52,118 bases of DNA, taken from NCBI GenBank assembly GCA_009691525.1, contig SICG01000005.1, positions 1 through 52,118 of the forward strand, written 5' to 3'. The DNA is from Candidatus Latescibacterota bacterium. GTDB lineage: Bacteria; Latescibacterota; UBA2968; UBA8231. The translations under genes were made by a program, and so were the position numbers. Each line of letters starts with the position of its first letter. Positions within the stretch are counted from its first letter, which is position 1. Below the pieces are notes generated by a model. It was not told where the DNA came from and ran no database searches. It saw only the letters and a list, made by a program, of their open reading frames with translations. This document shows positions 16,165-24,294 of this stretch, in pieces.

Positions 16165-18303
16165 TCAAGCATCCGGAGCTGGGCCGCTGCCCATCTGCCG
16201 GCCTTCCCGGACCTCGACCAGCCAATCGGCGGCCCTGAGCAATACCGGGTGATGGGTCTCCACCAGCAGCGAAGTTCCGGCTGCCCTGAGTGCCTGGAGT
16301 ATGGCGAGCAGTAACTGCAGATCTCGCGGGTGGCCCGCCTGCTCGGGGTGTTCCAAGACCACCAGTTCGCCCGCCCCGGCCCGTTTCAGCTCCAGGGCCA
16401 GCTGCAGGCGCAATCCTTCGGCTGCGCCCAGCCGGCCGCCGGCCTCGCCCAAGCGCCGATGCCCCAGGCCACAACCCAGGGCCGCCTGCAGGGCCTCCCC
16501 TAGCAGGGGCACCCCGCGGAAGTGGTGGACAGCCCTTGTCACCGTCAGATCCAGCACCTGGGCCAGGGTCAGCCCGCGCCAGGTGAAACCCAGCGCTTCG
16601 GGTCGATAGCGGCGGCCCTCGCAGGCCGGACAGACCAGCGACAGGTCATCGGCAAACTCCAAGTCGCAGCGCAGGGTCCCGGTTCCCTCGCAGCTGGGAC
16701 AGCGCCCTCCGGGCCGGTCGAGCATAAACCACTCCCTCCCATATCCCTGCTTTTGCGCACCTGCCGTCTCGGCATACAGACCCGCCACCCCGGCAAAGCT
16801 CCCCAGCAAAGCCAGGAGGGTCCGTTCACCACTCCCAGACAAGAGCCCCAGTAGGGACACCCGCTGGATGCCCGGCCGGCCCTCCAAGCGCACGGCACTG
16901 CCCCGCCGCGCCTTCAGACCGGCTAACAACACCTGATGCAGCAGGGTTGACTTGCCCCCTCCCGTGGGGCCGCGCAGGCAGACCAGCCGCCCCAGGGGCA
17001 GTCGCCACTCCTGGCCATGGTCCTGGACCCGCAACCACCGCGTGGGGGCGCCGGAACGAGCCTGGGGTACCGGGGAAGGAGCCTGCCATCCGCCGACCTG
17101 GTTCACCCGCCCGGACTCACATTCCAAAAGCAGACCAGCCGCCCCCACCAGAGGCTCGGCGTGGTCGAGGACCACCGCAGTGCTACCCTGGGCAACCAGG
17201 CGCAACAGGCCTCTGGCTAGCGCCGCCTGGCCCGGCGCATCCAGACCCCGGCTGGGGGCTTCAAAGAGATAGAGGATACCGGTGAGGCCCAGGCTCAGGC
17301 ACCACGCCAGTTGTAGGGCCTGTTGCTCGCCGGTGGATAACTGGTCGATCGGACGCCCCAGGGGCAGGTGACCCAACCCCAGAGCCTGGGCTTCTGCCAG
17401 GGGCCGGCACAGGGATTCGCAGTCCTCAAGGGTGCTGAGCAATTTTAGCAGCTCACCCACCTTTTTTTGCGGCAGTTCCCGAAGGTCCCACCCGCCGAGG
17501 ACCACCTGGACCGGGCGCGGCGAGCCGACACCCAGTTCCTCGGCGCTCAACTGGGGGAATTGCCGGCCGCACTGGACGCAGCTGAGCTGCTGGTTGAGCC
17601 ACAGCGCCGGGCCGCCCTGGTGGACCCCGGTGAAGAGGCTGCGACCTTTGGCCAGGGTTCGGGCCTGGCGGCAGGCCTCGACCAACCGGCTGCGATGGGC
17701 CGCGTCGCCGGGCACCCGGTCCACCACCACCTCGCCTGGCCCCTCAGCCAGCCCCTCCAGATCCAGTCGGTGGACCTCCCCGCCCAGCCTCACTCTCAGA
17801 AAACCAGCCCGGCGCAGCTCTTCTCGCACCCCGGGACCCAGGTCCAGGGGGGCCAGGATGAGGCAGGATTCCCCCGCCAGAGCCGCGATCACCGCATCGG
17901 CGGCGGCCTCCGGGGTCGCCGCCCTGCAGATCCCTCCACAGTCCGGACATGTGCATTGCCCCCTCTCCAGCCATAAAGGGCCCAACTGGCCCGCTAGCTG
18001 TAATATCTCGGCCACATTTTGCCGCTGCCGCAGCCGGCCGTCCAAGTAGAGGGCGGGAGGCAGGCCGCGCACCTGGTCAACCGCCGCCGGCGATCCGCCT
18101 CCCAGAGCCTCGCGCTCGGAGGCCGATAGTACTTGGGCATAACGCCGCCGGCTTTCGGTGTAGAGCACCTGGAAAGCCAGATCGCGGCTCCCCCCACCAT
18201 CCGGCCCCAGCAGGCAGATCAATTTCCCCAGGGGCAGGTCCAGGTCCACCTGGCGCAGGGGGCCTTCGCTGGCGCCCCGGATCTGGATGAACTGCCCGGC
18301 CAT
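16165..18303 (-). CDS. Degenerate UvrA-like ABC protein
   Basis: A 712-residue protein aligned by eye to UvrA along its length but clearly shorter (UvrA is about 940). The first P-loop reads GPDGGGSRD where GxxGxGKS is expected, followed by LAFQVLYTESRRRYAQVLSA, which is UvrA-like. Its signature is LSTGEQQALQLA. The second P-loop, GPTGGGKST, is intact, but the second signature and Walker B are eroded (LVVLEHPEQAGH in place of LDEPTTGLH). CxxC pairs survive (CPDCGG, CVQCGR, CPSCEG...CPACEG). The UvrB-interaction domain seems missing. It may be a non-repair paralogue. ATG 18303 overlaps the upstream stop (TGATG) with GGAGG 6 bases before it. Confidence 0.85.
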   Translation of the reverse strand: MAGQFIQIRGASEGPLRQVDLDLPLGKLICLLGPDGGGSRDLAFQVLYTESRRRYAQVLSASEREALGGGSPAAVDQVRGLPPALYLDGRLRQRQNVAEILQLAGQLGPLWLERGQCTCPDCGGICRAATPEAAADAVIAALAGESCLILAPLDLGPGVREELRRAGFLRVRLGGEVHRLDLEGLAEGPGEVVVDRVPGDAAHRSRLVEACRQARTLAKGRSLFTGVHQGGPALWLNQQLSCVQCGRQFPQLSAEELGVGSPRPVQVVLGGWDLRELPQKKVGELLKLLSTLEDCESLCRPLAEAQALGLGHLPLGRPIDQLSTGEQQALQLAWCLSLGLTGILYLFEAPSRGLDAPGQAALARGLLRLVAQGSTAVVLDHAEPLVGAAGLLLECESGRVNQVGGWQAPSPVPQARSGAPTRWLRVQDHGQEWRLPLGRLVCLRGPTGGGKSTLLHQVLLAGLKARRGSAVRLEGRPGIQRVSLLGLLSGSGERTLLALLGSFAGVAGLYAETAGAQKQGYGREWFMLDRPGGRCPSCEGTGTLRCDLEFADDLSLVCPACEGRRYRPEALGFTWRGLTLAQVLDLTVTRAVHHFRGVPLLGEALQAALGCGLGHRRLGEAGGRLGAAEGLRLQLALELKRAGAGELVVLEHPEQAGHPRDLQLLLAILQALRAAGTSLLVETHHPVLLRAADWLVEVREGRQMGSGPAPDA

Positions 18304-20261
18304 CACTCTCCTCCAATCGCCAGTGCCTTGAGTGAATCCACCTTCCCCCGCAAGACAGCGTCACCGGGGTATTGACCCAATATCCGCTCCCAGGCGGCCA
18401 ATGCCCCGGTCCTGTCCCCCTGGCGGGCCAGGATCTCCCCCAGTTTATAACGCGCTGCGATGTGCTGCGGGTCTAGAGCGAGGGCCTGCTGCAAGGCGCC
18501 TGCAGCCCGGACCGGCTGCCCCTGAGCTAGCCAGAGCAGGCCCAGATTGTAGTGGACCAGGGCATAACCAGGATCGAGGGCCAGGGCTTGCTGATAGGCT
18601 TGGGCGGCGCGGGCAAATTGCCCGGTCTTGTAGTAACACAGCCCCAGGGTGTTGTGCAGCCGCGCCTGCCCGGGGGTGCGGGCGACCAGGACGGCGAAGA
18701 CCTCTGCAGCTTCGGCGTACCGGCCCTCTCCGTACAGGCGCAACCCGCGAGTGGCCTCTTCCTCGTCGGCCGGACTCAGGTTCAGGGCGCGGTGTTCCGC
18801 CAACCTGGCCTGGGCCTGGCGGGCCGGGGCGAAGTCGGGGTCGATTTCCAGGCAACGCCCGATCATCTTCTCGGCCTTCTGATCATCTCCCCGGCGCTCG
18901 TAGAGCACGGCAAAGTTGTAATAATCGACACGCCTGGAATGCAGCCGTTGGACCAATGGATCAGCGTGGTTGACCAGGAGGGCCAGCCCCGCCGCCGCCA
19001 GCACCGCGACCCCGACTTTGCCCCACTGCCGGCACCGCAGGGCCTGCCATCCTTCGCTCAATCCCAGTGCCGCCCAGAGCAGCAGGACAGGCACTACCGG
19101 CAGGCGGTATTCGGAGGAAACAAAAAAGAGCAGACACCCCAGCAGATAAGCGAGGCCATACAACTCCAGGAGGGTTTCCCGACGCCGCCTCCCCCACACC
19201 CCCCAGGCGGCCAGCGCCAGCGGCGCCACCCACCCCCAGTTCAAACTCAGACGCAGGAAAGGAACCCATTCCTGGGCAAAGTAATAACTCAGATTGTTCT
19301 GGGACTCCACCTCATTCCAGAACAGGTAGAATTTCCGCCAGAGCAAGGCCAGGTACTGACCTGGCTGTCGCTGAATGAAGTTCCAGCCCTCCCCCAGCCA
19401 GTACGCCGAAGCCGAGGCCGGGGTCAGCGGGTGTCCCTGGCGTCTCTCAGCTTCCCGCAGGAACTCCTGCCGCTCCTGGTCGGGCTCGGCGCTGGGCACA
19501 AAGTCGGCCTGGGCATAGATCCCGGTAGCCTGAGGGTTGTTGCCCACATAGAAATTCATGCCCGCAGAGGAGGTCGTCAGGGCAAATTCTCCGCCAACCA
19601 CCCAATTGCGCACCAGCACCGGTCCCAGCACCAGACTGCAGCCGATCACCACCTTCCCCCAGGCCCAAGCCTGCCTTCTGGCGGCAAACCAGCCTCCCAG
19701 CAGCGGCAGGTAGATCAGGATCAGCGGCCGGGCCAGCGCCGACAAACCCATGCTGCCACCGGTCAGCCACAACCAGCCGGATCTATTCGTCTCCCGCCAC
19801 CGCAGCAAACTATAAAGGGCGAGGAGGTTGAGGAAGAGGATGGGGGTGGCGGTGAGCAGGGCACCGTCGTAGAAGATGAAAACCCCATAAATTGATGTTA
19901 GTCCAGCCCCAACCAGCCCTACTTGCCGTCCCCAGGTCTTGGCGCCCAGGGCATAGACCAGCCAACAGCTGGTGGTGCCCATCAGCACCTGCACGCCAAC
20001 CACACCCCCCCAGTGGGGGCCTCCGATCCAATAAACAAGGGCCAGCAGGTAGGCATATAGGGGATTCATGAAAAATACCCCCTCGGTCCACCCTTTCCCC
20101 GCCAGCAGGGACCTGGCCTGCCGGTCGTAGAAATCGGAATCCAGCAGCAGCACCTCGGCCAGGGGAGTCGAGCTGGCCTGCAGGACATACACCGACCGCA
20201 ACACCAAGGCCAGGAACAGGATGCCGATCAAGATGGGGTTGCGGCGCAGCAAGGCTAACAT
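18303..20261 (-). CDS. Membrane glycosyltransferase (GT39/PMT-like) with C-terminal TPR domain
   Basis: A 652-residue protein. About ten hydrophobic segments cover residues 1-430, with the acidic loop LLLDSDFYDRQARSLL after the first membrane helix, typical of GT-C glycosyltransferases of the PMT/ArnT type, which use polyprenyl-phosphate sugars on the outer face of the cytoplasmic membrane. From about residue 445, TPR units follow (YYNFAVLYERRGDDQKAEKM, LHNTLGLCYYKTGQFARAAQ, VHYNLGLLWLAQGQPVRAAG, AARYKLGEILARQGDRTGAL). The fusion suggests glycosylation of protein clients docked by the TPR part. It shares TGATG with the UvrA-like gene, so the two are co-translated, and it diverges from the sigma factor gene. 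Confidence 0.85.
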   Translation of the reverse strand: MLALLRRNPILIGILFLALVLRSVYVLQASSTPLAEVLLLDSDFYDRQARSLLAGKGWTEGVFFMNPLYAYLLALVYWIGGPHWGGVVGVQVLMGTTSCWLVYALGAKTWGRQVGLVGAGLTSIYGVFIFYDGALLTATPILFLNLLALYSLLRWRETNRSGWLWLTGGSMGLSALARPLILIYLPLLGGWFAARRQAWAWGKVVIGCSLVLGPVLVRNWVVGGEFALTTSSAGMNFYVGNNPQATGIYAQADFVPSAEPDQERQEFLREAERRQGHPLTPASASAYWLGEGWNFIQRQPGQYLALLWRKFYLFWNEVESQNNLSYYFAQEWVPFLRLSLNWGWVAPLALAAWGVWGRRRRETLLELYGLAYLLGCLLFFVSSEYRLPVVPVLLLWAALGLSEGWQALRCRQWGKVGVAVLAAAGLALLVNHADPLVQRLHSRRVDYYNFAVLYERRGDDQKAEKMIGRCLEIDPDFAPARQAQARLAEHRALNLSPADEEEATRGLRLYGEGRYAEAAEVFAVLVARTPGQARLHNTLGLCYYKTGQFARAAQAYQQALALDPGYALVHYNLGLLWLAQGQPVRAAGALQQALALDPQHIAARYKLGEILARQGDRTGALAAWERILGQYPGDAVLRGKVDSLKALAIGGE

Positions 20262-20324
20262 GTTCCCTTTACCGGTGGCAGGCCCTGGCCCGAAAGGAAT
20301 CGGGGCCGAAAAATTAAATAAAAC

Positions 20325-20353
20325 TTGACGGAGTGTTCGCGATTATTTATATC
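20325..20353 (+). promoter_or_regulatory. Candidate promoter of the sigma factor gene
   Basis: TTGACG (20325-20330), a 17-base spacer and TATATC (20348-20353) lie in an unusually AT-rich island within GC-rich DNA. A leader of about 130 bases runs to ATG 20491. Confidence 0.45.
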
Positions 20354-20490
20354 GAATTATCAGAGAATTTTATCATGTTGCGACCTTTCCTGCGCTGTCC
20401 CAGCTTCGGCTCCCCCCGTGCCACCAGGACCTTTGGGTCCTGCCCAAATCCCTTATCCAGCCCCCCAACTCCCCATGCAACAGGTGAGCC

Positions 20491-21336
20491 ATGCCAGAAT
20501 CTCTGCACGATAGAGAGGATCTACTCAATCTCTATTTCAACGATATCACCGATTCCAAACCCCTTTCCCGCGAGCGGGAAGTTGAACTAGCGGCCCAGAT
20601 TGAGAAAGGCGATCTGGGCGCCCGCGACGAATTGGTCCAGGCCAACCTGCGTTTTGTCGTCGATGTAGCCAAACATTACCAGAACCGCGGCCTTTCCCTC
20701 TCCGATCTGATCAGCGCCGGCAACCTGGGCCTGCTGACCGCCGCTGAACGCTTCGACGGCACCCGGGGATACAAGTTCATCTCCTATGCGGTGTGGTGGA
20801 TCCGGCAGTCCATTCTCCAGGCCCTGGCCGAACACGCCCGCACCGTGCGCCTGCCGCTCAATAAGCTGAGCCTGCTGCGCGACATCGCCGAAACCGCCCG
20901 GCAATTGGGCCAGGGCCGCGAGAGCGAGCCCGATGTCGAGGAAATCGCCGCCCAGCTAGAGATCTCCACCAAAGAAGTGGTGGATACCATGCTCAGCGCC
21001 CGGTCCACTTGCTCCCTGGACCAAGCGTTTGAACACGACGACGAACGCAACCTGCTCGACACCCTGGCCGATACCCGCCAGGAGTCCCCAGACAGCAGTA
21101 TCCTGCGCACCTCGGCCAGGGAACAGGTCGAAAAGGTCCTCGGCTGTCTGGACGACCGGGAGCGTTATGTGATCCTGCGCTATTTTGGCCTAGACGGCAA
21201 CGAGGCCCGGACCCTCGATCAGATCGGCAGCCTGTTGGGGGTGACCCGCGAACGCATCCGCCAGATCAAAGAAAGGGCACTGGGCCGCCTGCGCCACCCG
21301 CTGCGCGCCCAGAGTCTCAAGGCCCTGGCCGAATAA
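20491..21336 (+). CDS. Group 2 sigma-70 family RNA polymerase sigma factor
   Basis: A 281-residue sigma factor. Region 1.2 is YFNDITDSKPLSREREVELA; region 2 is ANLRFVVDVAKHYQNRGLSL with GLLTAAERFDGTRGYKF and WWIRQSILQAL; region 3 covers about residues 130-200; region 4 ends with LGVTRERIRQIKERALGRLR. There is no region 1.1 and no non-conserved insert, which fits RpoS/SigB/HrdB-like group 2 factors rather than the housekeeping RpoD. A GGTGA ribosome binding site precedes the ATG. Its TAA stop shares a base with the ATG of the DUF547 gene (TAATG), so that protein is co-translated and may be part of the same response. The regulon cannot be deduced. Confidence 0.93.
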   Translation: MPESLHDREDLLNLYFNDITDSKPLSREREVELAAQIEKGDLGARDELVQANLRFVVDVAKHYQNRGLSLSDLISAGNLGLLTAAERFDGTRGYKFISYAVWWIRQSILQALAEHARTVRLPLNKLSLLRDIAETARQLGQGRESEPDVEEIAAQLEISTKEVVDTMLSARSTCSLDQAFEHDDERNLLDTLADTRQESPDSSILRTSAREQVEKVLGCLDDRERYVILRYFGLDGNEARTLDQIGSLLGVTRERIRQIKERALGRLRHPLRAQSLKALAE

Positions 21337-22130
21337 TGCCCGTCCGCCTGCTGGCAGCGCTTTTCCTGCTGGTACTGCCGGCAGGCGCGACGCCTTTCCC
21401 CCACGCCCTCTTGGACCAGGTGCTGCGCACCCATGTCGACGCGGCAGGCCGGGTCGACTATGCCGCGCTCAAACAAAATCCCGCCCTGCTCGACACCTAC
21501 CTCGACAGCCTGGGTCAGTGCAGCCCGCACCGCCAACCCGGACGATTCCCGACCCCGCGCCACGAACTGGCCTATTGGATCAACGCCTATAACGCCTTGG
21601 TGCTCAGGGGAGTGGTCGACGGCTACCCGGTTTCCCGGGTCGATGAATTGGGGGGGATAGAGGTGTTTTTCCGGCAGCGCTTACACACCTTAGGGGGCGA
21701 ACAGCTGACGCTGGACCAGCTCGAAAGCCAGATCATCCGGCCAGAGTACCGCGACCCCCGCATCCACTTTGCGCTCAACTGCGGGGCCCTGGGTTGTCCG
21801 GCGCTGCTCAACCGGGCCTACACCGGGGAAGCCTTGGACTCGCTGCTGGATTCCAGGGCCCGGCACTTTGCCGCCGATTCCTCGCAGGTACATCTTGACC
21901 TGCAAGCGGGAAAACTCTTGCTCTCGCAGGTCCTGAACTGGTATGGGGAGGACTTCACCCGCTGGTTCCCCACCACCGCCGCTGCGCCCCCTGCCCCTAC
22001 CCTGGTAGACTACCTGCTGCTCTACCTGCCCCAGGACCAGGCAGCCCGGTGGCGCCAGCACCCCGGGTTGGAGATCGTCTTCAGCGAATACGACTGGACC
22101 CTCAACGACCGGCCCCCACTACTTAAATGA
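21336..22130 (+). CDS. DUF547 secreted protein
   Basis: A 264-residue protein with an N-terminal signal peptide (RLLAALFLLVLPAGATPF). The DUF547 hallmarks are present: VDYAAL, ELAYWINAYNALVLRGVV, IHFALNCGALGCPALLNRAY and the terminal FSEYDWTLND. The conserved Cys in NCGALGCP and the histidine in RIHFALN suggest a catalytic role, but the function of DUF547 is not established. Export to the periplasm or outer membrane is likely. It is fused translationally to the sigma factor through TAATG. The last 8 bases overlap the convergent HTH-metallo-beta-lactamase gene. Confidence 0.88.
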   Translation: MPVRLLAALFLLVLPAGATPFPHALLDQVLRTHVDAAGRVDYAALKQNPALLDTYLDSLGQCSPHRQPGRFPTPRHELAYWINAYNALVLRGVVDGYPVSRVDELGGIEVFFRQRLHTLGGEQLTLDQLESQIIRPEYRDPRIHFALNCGALGCPALLNRAYTGEALDSLLDSRARHFAADSSQVHLDLQAGKLLLSQVLNWYGEDFTRWFPTTAAAPPAPTLVDYLLLYLPQDQAARWRQHPGLEIVFSEYDWTLNDRPPLLK

Positions 22131-22965
22131 AAAATGGGTTGTGGGCCTGCTCTTCGCCCACGGTAGTGGCCGGGCCGTGCCCCGGATAGAGCACCACCTT
22201 CTCGTCGAGGCACAGGATTTTTTCGGCCAGGGCCCCCCGCAGCGAGTCGTAGTCTGTGCGCCGGCGCGTCCCCCCCATGGAGCCGGCAAAAATCGCGTCC
22301 CCGACAAAAACCATCTGCGAATGGACCAGACAGACCCCGCCCGGAGTGTGCCCGGGAGTGCGGCGCGCCTCGAAGCTTTGCCGGCCAACGGTGAACACCT
22401 CGCCCTCGACAATACTGGCTTCGATCTTGGTTCGCAATTCCCCCAGCAGCGGCAGATCCTCCTTGTCGATCAGGGCCGGTGCACCGGTGGCCTGACAGAT
22501 TTCCGATAGCGCCCCCACATGGTCGTGGTGCCCGTGGGTGAGCAGGATTAGTTCGATCTCCAGCCCGGCATTCTCGATGGCCCGGAGGATCTTCTCGGCG
22601 TCGAAGCCAGGGTCGATTACCACCCCCTTATTCGTTTCGGTGCAGCCGACTAGATAGCCGTTCATCAGGAAATCGCTGCCCAAGACCATCATCTCCACGC
22701 TCAAGCCTTCCGCTGGCCGGCCGGCCGGGTACAGCGGGAAGTACTTCTGCGCGGCGCTGGCCACCAATTTGTCGCCGGCCAGACCCAGGCGTTGGGCCAA
22801 GCGGCGCACCACCGCTTCGGTCGGCGCCCCTTGACCGCTCTCCAGGTATTCTAGTTCGGCCTGGGTCAGCCCCGCCTGTCCCACGACTGAAGCGATCGTC
22901 AGCTCCTGACCGCGGCGGGCCTTGGCGATGACATCGCCAAAATGATCTTCTAATTGCATGTACAT
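22123..22965 (-). CDS. HTH-metallo-beta-lactamase fold hydrolase fusion
   Basis: A 280-residue protein. Residues 1-65 form an XRE-type helix-turn-helix (AKARRGQELTIASVVGQAGL, ELEYLESGQGAPTEAVVRRL). Residues from about 85 form an MBL-fold hydrolase with the metal motif THGHHDH, further ligands in TPGHTPGG and VGDAIF, and the last His in YPGHGP. The MBL part resembles glyoxalase II-type thioesterases. The start is ATG 22965 with AGAGGA upstream; a second ATG lies two codons on. The much longer open frame upstream is a shadow of the lipoprotein gene. It closes the B12-riboswitch operon. An HTH joined to an MBL enzyme suggests a metabolite-sensing enzyme, or merely a retained fold; DNA binding is unproven. 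Confidence 0.87.
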   Translation of the reverse strand: MYMQLEDHFGDVIAKARRGQELTIASVVGQAGLTQAELEYLESGQGAPTEAVVRRLAQRLGLAGDKLVASAAQKYFPLYPAGRPAEGLSVEMMVLGSDFLMNGYLVGCTETNKGVVIDPGFDAEKILRAIENAGLEIELILLTHGHHDHVGALSEICQATGAPALIDKEDLPLLGELRTKIEASIVEGEVFTVGRQSFEARRTPGHTPGGVCLVHSQMVFVGDAIFAGSMGGTRRRTDYDSLRGALAEKILCLDEKVVLYPGHGPATTVGEEQAHNPFFI

Positions 22966-22975
22966 AGGTCGTCCT

Positions 22976-23656
22976 CTATTCGGGGAGGGCGCTGTCGATG
23001 TATTGCTCGAAGCTCTGGTTCCAGTGGTCCACCGCAGCGGCCGGACCGACCAGCTTAAAGAAATAGGGGCCACGCGGAGAGACGAGGATGGCGCCCAGCA
23101 TCCGGTAACCTGTCTGAGGAGCACTCGACCCTCCCCCCATGCCCCCGCCCGTATAGGTGCCGGGGATGTCCACTATCGTGGCCTTCATGCTGCCCACGGA
23201 TTTCTCCCGCCGGCGGGCATGTTCCTGGGTGGCTTTGCCGTCGGGCTGGGTGAACTGCCCGTACCACCGCTCGATATTAGCTTCAACCGAACCGCCCTGA
23301 TCCGCACCAAAATAGAACACCACCAGGGAAGCATCCCCCCCGCTTGCACCGGCAAGCAGGTACTCGGCCGTGCGCATCGAACTGCTCGGGGCCATCGGCT
23401 TCCAGCCAGCGGGGAGCACCGCGCTCAACCCGCCCAGGCTCTGGCGATCGCCGGCCTTTACGTCAAGAGGTGAACCCGTACCGGCTGCCCCACCCCCCGG
23501 CGGATGGCCAGCGGGCAATTGCGATGGGGCGGTGGACTGGCTGGACGGGGTCTGCAGCGTCTGCTCGCGTATCGCTTCATCCTTTTTCTTGTCGCTGTAG
23601 TTCTGGCTGCAACCGATCAAGAGCAGCGCAGCGCAGACCCAAACCTTATTGAACAT
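22976..23656 (-). CDS. Hypothetical lipoprotein
   Basis: A 226-residue protein with a lipobox LLLIGC at residues 11-16 and so a lipidated Cys, anchored to the outer or inner membrane. After a charged, Ser/Pro/Gly-rich linker, the body (SAVLPAGWKPMAPSSSMRTA, VVFYFGADQGGSVEANIERW, MLGAILVSPRGPYFFKLVGP, HWNQSFEQYIDSAL) looks like a compact alpha/beta domain shared by uncharacterised lipoproteins. GAGGAGGGGG lies just before ATG 23656. Its position between the adenosyltransferase and the HTH-MBL gene, with short spacers, suggests B12-responsive expression. No function can be given. Confidence 0.8.
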   Translation of the reverse strand: MFNKVWVCAALLLIGCSQNYSDKKKDEAIREQTLQTPSSQSTAPSQLPAGHPPGGGAAGTGSPLDVKAGDRQSLGGLSAVLPAGWKPMAPSSSMRTAEYLLAGASGGDASLVVFYFGADQGGSVEANIERWYGQFTQPDGKATQEHARRREKSVGSMKATIVDIPGTYTGGGMGGGSSAPQTGYRMLGAILVSPRGPYFFKLVGPAAAVDHWNQSFEQYIDSALPE

Positions 23657-23714
23657 AACCCCCTCCTCGGTTGTGCACGAAATATACGCCCGCCTTGCCC
23701 GACAATCAACGACT

Positions 23715-24284
23715 TCACTGCCGGCTCTGGCCAGGCACCCACAGCACCTCCTCTCCGCCGCTGGCCCGCCGGGCCATGACAAAGAGCAGATCGGCCAAAC
23801 GATTGAGATAGATCAGCGCCTGGGCATTAACCGGCGCCACCTCGGCCAGGGCCCAGGCGCGGCGTTCAGCCCGCCGGCAGACGGTGCGGGCCAGATGTAA
23901 CCAGGCATTGCCCATCCTGCCACCTGGCAGCACAAAACTCTTGAGGGGAGGTAACACTTCGTTGAGCTGGTCCAGCTGGTTTTCTAGCCTTTGCACCTGG
24001 AGGGCCGTGATGCGCAGCCGGGCGCCCTCCTCCTCCCCTTCGGTCTGTGGAGCGCACAGGTCTGCCCCCAAATCGAATAAATCGTTCTGGATCAGGCGCA
24101 GGATCCCGAACAACTCTTCGTCGAGGCTACCGCTGGCACCAGCGGTCCCCAGCAAGGCATTGAGTTCGTCCACCGTGCCGTAGGCCTCCAGCCGCAGGTC
24201 TGTCTTGGACACCTGCGAGTTGTCCCCCAGGCGGGTCTTGCCCCCGTCCCCGGTGCGGGTGTAGATGCGCGATAGGTTCACCAT
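23715..24284 (-). CDS. pduO: PduO-type cob(I)alamin adenosyltransferase
   Basis: A 189-residue protein with the PduO-type signature: YTRTGDGGKTRLGD at the N-terminus (ATP binding), LRLEAYGTVDELNALLG, LKSFVLPGG, VCRRAERRAWAL and YLNRLADLLFVMAR. It transfers adenosyl from ATP to cob(I)alamin, making adenosylcobalamin, usually as a cytoplasmic trimer. Its place in the operon behind the B12 receptor links uptake to activation of the imported corrinoid. The start is ATG 24284 with GGAGGCGG upstream, 10 bases after the propeller gene. Confidence 0.95.
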   Translation of the reverse strand: MVNLSRIYTRTGDGGKTRLGDNSQVSKTDLRLEAYGTVDELNALLGTAGASGSLDEELFGILRLIQNDLFDLGADLCAPQTEGEEEGARLRITALQVQRLENQLDQLNEVLPPLKSFVLPGGRMGNAWLHLARTVCRRAERRAWALAEVAPVNAQALIYLNRLADLLFVMARRASGGEEVLWVPGQSRQ

Positions 24285-24294
24285 ATCCGCCTCC

